Source: Colocasia esculenta
Lineage: Eukaryota > Streptophyta > Magnoliopsida > Alismatales > Araceae
Direction: 5' to 3'
NCBI GenBank assembly: GCA_014218235.1
Contig: CM024758.1
Coordinates: 99,857,698-99,921,697 of the forward strand
Length of the DNA: 64,000 nt
Both the position numbers and the translations under genes were made by a program. Below, piece after piece: positions 56,461-64,000 of this stretch (its first letter is position 1; every line of letters begins with the position of its first letter). The notes under the pieces were generated by a model, which worked only from the letters and a program-made list of their open reading frames with translations, was not told where the DNA came from and ran no database searches.

Positions 56461-56999
56461 TCCAGATTGTCGGCAACAGCTGACCAGAATTGCCAATCTT
56501 CCTCTCCAAGAATTCATGGGGATTGCAAGACATTTGTAGACATTTGCTAATCTTCTTGTTGTTGTTGTTCTTTCGTGGATTCAAATTGTTCCCCTCATGG
56601 CTGTGAATCATTCAAAGAGGGTAGGAACCCTAGGGTATTGACCACATAGTAGACTTCAAAATCTAGCGTCCAGTCATAACTGATCCCTCTTGTGTCTTTC
56701 TTGGAGAAAGAAGCCTACCCCAGGACATGTTTTGGGTTCCACAATTGGTAGAAGTATTCACATCGAGAGGCTTCTTCCACTTGTGAGACTTTCTACTTCT
56801 GACATAGCCTCTTAATATGTTGAGGTATATTGTCTATCCCTTTGATGGGTTCAAGGATGGTCTGAGGTGCCTCGGTCCAGCCGAAGTCATCGGCAAGAGG
56901 CACATGGGGAACTAAGTCTCCCCTATAGAAGACAATGGGCTCAATTTCTTCGCCCATCTTCTTCATTTCCTTCATCTGATCTGTGACGATAAACATCTT
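56461..56999 (-). pseudogene. Linker between protease and reverse transcriptase of Tat-2
   Basis: The frame 57002-56793 encodes a 69-residue piece with EEIEPIVFYRGDLVPHVPLADDFGW. The rest is broken and contains a glutamine/asparagine run (56560-56600). No catalytic domain is recognised. Confidence 0.5.
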
Positions 57000-57965
57000 C
57001 AATCTTTCAACTTTATATTCTTCTCTTCAGAAAGGCAACTGCATGAATGTCGGTGGTAGAGAAATGCTTCTATCAATAGTTCGGCCAATCACATTTGCTT
57101 CAAAGTTGATTTCTTGCCTTTCTGGTTGATTTGGCATGGCCTTTGAAGTGCCAATTTGGAGGCTCAACCGGTGAATTTACAGGAGATCTTTGTTCACAGT
57201 GAGAAGCCCTTCTGTTTCCTCTTCTTCTTCTTCCTCTACGTTGATTTTCTGCTTGCCTTTGTCCTTCATTTGGCTTGGAAGCTCAATGGAAGGTTCGCCA
57301 AAGTACAACTGGGCATCGGTCAAGTTGCATTCATTTGGCCAAAAAGGAGCCCGATTAGCAAAGATTGTATATTGCTCTCCGCCTTTTGCATATTTAATGC
57401 ACTGGTGGAGTGTGGAAGGAATGACCCAATTTTCGTGGAGCTAGGGCCTCCCTAACAAAGCCTTGTATGAAGTATTGGCATTGATGATGTAGAATATGGC
57501 TTTAGTGGTGAAGTTGCCTAACACCAACTCCACAACTACCCTGCCTAGGACATTTTCTAAATTTGGTTGAACCCGTAGATTCTCAGATCTTTCACCTCTG
57601 TAGATAGGGCACCAAGTACAAAGACTCAAAAGTCTTGAGGGGCATTATGTTGGCGGATGCCCCAAGGTCAACTAAGATCCGGTTGAGTACATGCCTGTTG
57701 ACTTTGACTTGAATATAGAGAGGGCGATTATGGCATGGTAAGGATAGCAACATATCCTTATCTAAGAAGGTGACCTATACAGCCAATGCCTCATAGGCTT
57801 GTGCCTGAACTTCAGCCACATATGTTTCATAGACTTCGGGCTCCTAGAGTATCTTCATGAGGGCCTCCCTTAATTCATTGCTCTAAGCAATGACATCCCA
57901 CACAATTACATTGGTGGGAAACCATTTCATGTGTTGGATGATTTTTCAATCAGCTCTTGCTCGAA
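57000..57965 (-). pseudogene. Tat-2 aspartic protease region
   Basis: The translation has VTFLDKDMLLSLPCHNRPLY, then RILVDLGASANIMPLKTF. The DLGAS site replaces the usual D-S/T/G-G-A/S form. It is followed by VELVLGNFTTKAIFYIINANT, SYKALLGRP and STLHQCIKY. This order is that of Tat-lineage proteases. A stop lies near 57440 after GRP. Active enzymes cut the gag-pol polyprotein. Confidence 0.8.
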
Positions 57966-60590
57966 GCTGATCTAGTGGTGCGATAATTTCAACCAGAGAT
58001 TTATGTTGGTACTTGAGCTTGCCACTTTTCATAGCTTTTGGTTGTTCACCTTGCTTTTCACTAAACAAGGGGGCCAACAAGTCTTCCTCTAGGGGCAACG
58101 TTTCAATGTTGTCTTTCCAGAGAAGCCCGGTTGGGTAACTTGATCTGCTGGCTTTCCCTACGGGGTTTAGATTATGATTTCCTCCTCTTCATCTGAAGGG
58201 TCAAAGATAAATGAATTTCCCCATATCTCCACTTCAGGGGTAGGTTCAAGTTCTTCAACGCGGAAGATTATCACCTTATCGGTATTTGGTGGGTTGGAAT
58301 TTCTACTAGGAGGCGGGGCGGAATTCCTTCCTCGTCCCCGGCCATGGCCTCTGCCTTTGCCGTGACCACGACATTGATAGGTCACCGTGGCTATCTTTCC
58401 CCTTGAAGCTTGTAAATTCTTAGGCGGCGGTATCGATACCATGTTACTAGAGAAGTTTTTCAGCACTTCTTCCAACTACTCTATGGTAATTTCATCATCT
58501 TTATAGAAAATAGCCAATTCTTCTGGAAGAGGGAGCTTCTCGCCTTCCTGAGCCTGTTGGAGCATTTGACGAAGCCAGTTCTTAAGCCTGGTTTTCCACT
58601 CCATCTCCTCACAAAGAATATATTTGTGCAGAGGGACGCCATTGGTAGAACTGAAAGGATGTACTCCTCCAATTCATCAATTAACTTCTGGAGCTTTTGC
58701 AAAGAATCCAACCCTTTAGGGGCCTCAATCAAGGTGGCTTGCTCAGCTTGTTTCGTCAACCTCCTTTTCAAATTTTTGTGTTTATTCTTCTCCTACTTCT
58801 TAGCTTGAGCCAGTGCAGTTGGGGAAGGAATTTCGGCTTTCATAGGTGGTTGAGCAATGCCCCCTATATATGGGTGGCAATGTGGAGTCTTCCTTTTGAT
58901 GAATTTGGGTTTAATCTACTTTTTCGAGGTCACAGTGACCCAATTGGCTTCCTCCTATTGAAATTGGAAGGTGGCATCAATCATCCACTTGATGATGTCA
59001 AGGAGTAGTTCTTGAATTTCAGCTATTGAAGGGTCATCGGGTTGTGAATTTAAACCTACGATAGGCCTCTTGTCTCGTCGATCTTTGGCTTGCCACATGC
59101 TGGATTTGAGGGGCTCAGATTTGCTTTGCCCTCTTAAGCTTTGTTCGGAGTCATGTTGGGATGGTCCACACTTCACCTGGCTTTCTCAACCTTGTGCGGG
59201 ACTAGATTTCTCCTTCTTTTGTCGGTGATGGCCTTCCCGACCTGATTGGGGAGATGGTTTCATAGCCTTTCCTTTGATCATGTTTCTCTGGCCATGTTCA
59301 TGTTTTGATTGTGATTCATTCTCTTGAGTCTTGCCTCCTTGGCTTTGGTCTAAATTCATTCAATAGCTTCTACATGGTATTTGCCTTTACACCTTTTTCA
59401 CAGCTTGTCCTAATTCCTATCTATTAAGATTTGTCCTCCTAATTTTTCTTCTAAACCTTAGAGCCCTGGATGAGCTCAAGGTCGGATTTGGCTTGATGGC
59501 GTTGCGACCTTTTCTTTTGTTTAGGGACTTGGTCTAGGACTGGCTCTACCTGATCACCTAGAGAGCTTCCAAGCTCAATAGGAGCTCCAACATTTAAAGC
59601 CGACCATTCTATCACATAATGATCTTCTACAAAGCCATATTGGCGTACCGTTTCTTCCATCAAATGTTTAGAATACCTCTTCTTGGTGAAATTCCCCTAC
59701 TTGAGCATAAAATTCTGAGTTGGCTAATGCCCTAGGGCTGGGCTTTCAGATATCACATTATGGACTACAACATCTACCGCTGCCATCAGGTAGTGGTCTT
59801 TTATAAAAGACACTACCTGCATTTGTTTGAATTCTTGGCGCTTGATCTGGTCCAAGTCGCGGAGGACCCATTGTAGCATTTCTATCACCGTATCCCGTGA
59901 GGGATCCCAAGCCATGGCCGGGGACGTGGGACGGGTCTCTCAACCTGATAATTTGCTTCAGGTGGAGGGACTTCTTCCATCAGAGCCTCTATGTTCTAGT
60001 GGATGGCATGGACCAACATATGATATTTGGCTTCCTTTAGCATTTGACAAAAATGAGCCTGATGGTTATGTCGGCCTAAAGCTCCTTGGTGAGTCAAACT
60101 GCCTGCCACATTTGTATTCACCCTTCTGAAGAAGAAGGGTGACAATATCAGCTTTCTTTGATGAAGAAATTTGGGGGTGTTCATCACTTGCTCCCATGCC
60201 AGAGTGTTGTTCTATTGTGGCACCTTCCCTACAGCCCTGGCCCGATTCTTGATCAGTTGTCACCTCGCGGGCATTCCCCTTGAGAATTCAGATATTGCTC
60301 TGGAGCAAGCAAGGACTCCATTCACCATCATTTGCTGGGGTTGGGGCACTGGTACTTCACCTTCTGCCTCTGCCGAGAACTGAAGCAGATGCTTATGAAT
60401 GGTATGTATTCAACTGGCTTTGGTCTGAACCGCCGGAGGTACACCAGGTGCTTTGAGGATCCCGCCTCTTTAGTGCGGGCACCAGCAGCACCATTATAGA
60501 GGAATTTGTACAACCTTTCCTTGTCCTTTTCTCTGTCAGTTGTTTTGTGTATGATGTTGACTGAATAGGTGACAATGCCAGTTGCTTGGT
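57966..60590 (-). pseudogene. Tat-2 gag-to-protease connecting region
   Basis: A long decayed region with short open pieces: a glycine/arginine-rich CRGHGKGRGHGRGRGRN stretch followed by an acidic end (58475-58167), a leucine-rich helix (58771-58650), and pieces at 59663-59451 and 59915-59724. No named domain is certain. The G/R-rich stretch could bind RNA. Such long linkers are usual in Tat/Ogre polyproteins. Confidence 0.4.
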
Positions 60591-61022
60591 TCGCTCACCC
60601 TTGGACGTAGGGCCACGGTGGGTTAACCAAGAGGCTTCCCATGTCGATCACTCCTCAATTGATCCAGGATTCTACCCTATCCTTGAAGTTATAGTAGTCC
60701 TAGAGTTCATGACCCCTAACTTGGTGATATGGACAATAATCCATCCGAACTATGTCGATGTCGGTCGGTGTAGCAGCCCTCCACGTATGAATGCACGGAG
60801 ATGGTCAAAGTTTCTAGATGTGGGAAAGAATACAATCTCTCCACAGTATCATCCTCAGCCGAACTTGAAGATCCTTCGGAGAGCCATCCTCCAGATGGGG
60901 AGCAAACCAGGGATGTAGACATATAGAGGTTTGGGCATGAGGCCGATGACAGAAGGCTGACAGGTGTTCATCCATGGCCCTCAAGCAACACAATATTTCA
61001 TGTTGGTCGTGCTGTAATGACC
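60591..61022 (-). pseudogene. Tat-2 gag, C-terminal part
   Basis: The minus strand includes DYCPYHQVRGHEL and DYYNFKDRVESWIN before a stop, then GVIDMGSLLVNPP. The C-x2-H...G-H and following 'lK.rie.LI..G.i' arrangement is the C-terminal mark of Tat/Ogre gag. The 5' remainder of gag and the 5' LTR are cut off at 61022 by the next LTR. Confidence 0.65.
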
Positions 61023-64000
61023 TGTAGCACCCCGAAAATTTATTATGGGGAAATTAGAAACAATAATTTAATAATAGTAAAAACGTATGTGTCATTATCA
61101 TGTATTACAAAAACACACTGAAAAATCTATAAAAATGATAGTTCAACTCTAAATAATACTCCCAAATGACCCACGAAAAAATTCGTGCAAAGAAAAATCA
61201 GATTGCCCAAGATTAAGGTGTTGTGACTTATTATCTTAATTAAGAAATAAGTCGGAAAATCATTATCACATATACTTAATGGAGTCCAAAAATCGAAGAA
61301 TAAAAATATGGTTGGACTTAAAACAATGGGTATGACAATCCAATGAAGGAAATAGGCCAAAGGAAGTCTTTTGGGCCACAAATAAATTCATGCTAGGAAA
61401 ATAATCCGAAATTCGGAAATCTCACTAATGGACCATGATTGGGTAAATTCTCATCCAATAGACCACTATTTGACTTCAAACCGAGCCCAAACTCGTGGTT
61501 ACCACCTAGGGAGGTTTCCATAGGACTCCTACCATGAATTGGGGAGAGAAATCCTCATTGAGGGAAGGACACACAAAATTCGTACCCATGAGTTTCCTAA
61601 TTTAAATTAGGCAACTAAAGACCCACACCCCTTTAAATAAGCCCTCTCTCTCCATGGGACGACCCCTAGGGTTGCTGAGGTCATGCTTGGAGGCTCTGGA
61701 GGCTGGGAAAGCAAGGAGGAAGGCTTGAGAAGAAGCAACTAGTGCCTTCTTTCATATGCGACCTGCACTTGAGTCCCTTCAAGATCATCACCAAAGGTTA
61801 GTGAAACCTCAACAAACTGTGCAAACCATACATCCCTGGAAGATCTACGGTCTAGTTTCTCATGGAAACTATTTTTTCCCAGTTTTTATCCAGTAGATCA
61901 AAAGTATTAGGCGTTCTCTCCCACACGGACAGAACTAGGGTTTTCTGGAGGACGACTTTTCTTCCAACCAAAAGGTAGGTTCTCTGGGCTAAACTCTAAT
62001 TAAACTCGTGCATGCTGCATACATATGTTTAGATCATGTTTATACTATTTTCCACAATTTATGTCATGTTGTGTCATCGAAATAAATCATGTATCATCAT
62101 AGTCGTCTTTCTACCTGATGAAACCCTTGCACTATCTTAAGAGTCATCTACCTCTCGTCTGAGTCATTTTCAGATCAAGCACTCAACATGAATAATGTTC
62201 CCCTTTGCATCTACTTTCAAAAAAGACTGAAATCACTCTATTTCATGGTGGGTGCAGAGAGCAGTGACCAAAACATCTCTATTGTGTCAATTTTCTATAG
62301 TATGTCCCACAGAGTCAAGTTGACCTAGTAAATGTGATTGGTTTTCTAATTCCTCGTTACAATAGTTAGCTAATTGAGATAGCAATCTAATGAACTTAGT
62401 TTCACAATTTTTCATGCTCTATACAGCGAGTTATAAGCCTTAGAAGTGCCCTATATCAACTCAGCCCAAGTAGGAGTCGAACTGGGTGCATTTGGCAACC
62501 CAAAACCCCTGTTCAGAATGCGACAGGTTTGCTGTCGCGACCTGCCCTCTGCGCAATGTTCACTTAAATGGCTATAACTATTCCTACAGACCTCGGATTG
62601 ATGAGCCATTTTTTTTTTGTTGGATTCATTGTTCAAAGGGTTCAAGATGGTATATTCATGTGTCAGATTTGCAAAAGAAATCAGTGAGTTATGACCTGGG
62701 GAAGTGAAGGGATGGGACTGCATTTGCTTTCTAAGGGTCATACGTCTCGATTTTCATCGTTTTGCGTCATTTCTTCATATGTGTGAGTTTGATCTATTCT
62801 AGGAAGGTTCTATAAGGTCTTATCATGCATTAATCAACCCATGAATAAGTAGTAAATATTTTCACATGATTCTAATTGAACATAAGTGATTGATCATGCT
62901 CGCTACTTGCTGATTGTCCTCTATTTCTTGCCTTGTTATTGAACTTTCTAAAAACACATTGCTATTGCTAAAATTGGTCATGCATGATTAGTATTTTCTG
63001 ATTTAGCACTCATGATACTTTTCATAAATGAAGTTTCCATAAACAAAGTTTCCATAATCGGATTCACACCAATGCACTTGAGCGATTCTCACACGCAGCA
63101 TGCACATACACTCTAGCACGATAGGAAAGCCCCTTCTTGGCTTGTGGTGAACTCTCCGTCGGATATTCCTTCTGTGGACTAGTGAACCCTTGACCAAGGC
63201 CTCCGTAAGTCTCCTCTGACCATGGATTCCCCATGGCGACGAGCAGGTTGTACCATGAAGTTCTCTGATGTTAGTGTGCACTCTCTCTCCTCATCTTTCT
63301 CTCCACCCTCTCTTGAATTTCTTGAAGCTATCAACAATGACACATGAAAACAAGTTATTAATAGAATTAATGAACCATCGTTATTGACTTGATAGTCATT
63401 AATCTCTTGAAACTCTTGTTCGTGTTACATGCTCTTGAACTCGATCTTGATATGATAGTCTCGAACTACTAGTGAACATTATCCCTTGACATGATCGTAC
63501 TAATGTTCTCGGACATCTTGACATGACATTCTGAACTCTTGAAAGTACTCTCTTTGGACCTTTGAGCTGTTGTGGTTCTACTGTCTTGTACTGTTCTTAA
63601 CTGTCTAGCATTATAATGGGTCTTGCGACTCTATTGGACTTGAATGCATACAGCTGAGGGCACGGAGAGTGTCCGAGGGGCTCCAATCTAGTTCTGGGGA
63701 TAGAGAGCCACCCGAAAATACCTGCCAGGGCTAATGATAGTGTCGGCATTTGCACCGATTCTGACTGTTCTAATTTAGCTAGACATCTAACTGTTATACT
63801 GTTACTGTTAGTCTGTTAATTCAGACATCCTGCACTGTTACTGTACTACCACTGTTCTGACTGCCAATGACTGTTACTAAACTACTACTATCCTATTATT
63901 GAATGGTTACAGCCCATGCTCTCCTATTGCACTGCTATTGCTCAATTATTGTTACTTGTTATTACTTGAATGTAACAAAGTACTTGCTCATCTCGTGAAA
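61023..64000 (+). repeat. LTR of a further element, running off the window
   Basis: TGTAGCACCCCGAAAATT at 61023 is the usual start of plant chromovirus LTRs; the target copy would be TGACC (61018-61022). A core promoter candidate, CCCTTTAAATAAGCC followed by a CTCTCTC patch, lies at 61629-61650, and several T-rich stretches follow. No domain is seen to the window end. Without the far edge I cannot say whether it is a solo LTR, part of a full element, or in which direction it reads; the start form favours the + strand. Confidence 0.55.
61632..61639 (+). promoter_or_regulatory. Candidate TATA box in the right-hand LTR
   Basis: TTTAAATA followed 10-20 bp later by a pyrimidine patch (CCCTCTCTCTCC) and the ATGGGACGACC segment is the best core-promoter match in the visible LTR. 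Confidence 0.35.

Larger units (their letters stand above)
21955..61022 (-). mobile_element. Tat-2: Tat-lineage Ty3/gypsy retrotransposon split by nested insertions
   Basis: Minus-strand order is gag end, protease, reverse transcriptase (interrupted), RNase H, integrase, structured modules with tandem arrays, then an antisense spliced gene. RNase H before integrase with the signature CYVDDLVIKSK and a GKLQPNWHGPY integrase tail marks Ty3/gypsy, and the wording is closest to Tat. Both LTRs are missing from view: the right end is cut by the LTR at 61023 and the left end is not resolved near 21955. It carries LARD-1, the hAT with solo LTR-1, and LARD-2 with a LINE and solo LTR-2. All coding parts have stops or frameshifts. 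Confidence 0.8.

Overview
This is a repeat-dense stretch of a nuclear plant genome. Every recognisable coding sequence belongs to a transposable element: Ty3/gypsy of the Tat lineage with captured plant mobile domain (PMD) genes, Ty1/copia of the Sirevirus type, large non-coding LTR derivatives (LARD-like), solo LTRs, a non-autonomous hAT and a truncated LINE. I find no single-copy cellular gene, tRNA or rRNA. The species cannot be named from the sequence; a flowering plant with a large repeat-rich genome fits best.

Left third. Tat-1 (about 1-12487, + strand) shows only its 3' part: two structured RNA-like modules around a tandem array (660-2690), a broken spliced PMD gene on the opposite strand (7690 down to 2783), a non-coding stretch, a polypurine tract and a 3' LTR (9714-12487). 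Tat-1 appears inserted in the RNase H codons of a Sirevirus-like copia element whose 3' part (RNase H tail, broken env-like ORF, duplicated polypurine tract, 3' LTR) runs from 12488 to 19349. An unassigned AT-rich stretch with small repeats follows to about 21950.

Middle and right. Tat-2 (- strand, about 61022 down to about 21955) is a second Tat element broken up by later insertions. Along its own strand it has a gag end, protease, reverse transcriptase, RNase H, integrase, three structured modules separated by two tandem-array blocks, and an antisense multi-exon gene (21955-38468, + strand). LARD-1 (22706-32194) split one exon of that gene. A non-autonomous hAT (32703-36875) split another, and a 3.4 kb solo LTR (33161-36592) later landed in the hAT. 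LARD-2 (43004-56116, - strand) split the reverse transcriptase; its upstream LTR was then hit by a LINE (49143-50313) and by a second solo LTR of the same family (52568-55801). A further LTR begins at 61023 and runs off the window.

The most interesting signal is a module of about 200 bp present five times (twice in Tat-1, three times in Tat-2). It can fold into one variable hairpin followed by three hairpins whose outer stems differ in sequence but stay complementary, most of them capped by an inner CCC-GNRA-GGG stem-loop. The modules always bracket the tandem arrays, although the two arrays are unrelated in sequence. This looks like a conserved RNA structure in the 3' region of Tat retrotransposons, and I know of no description of it.
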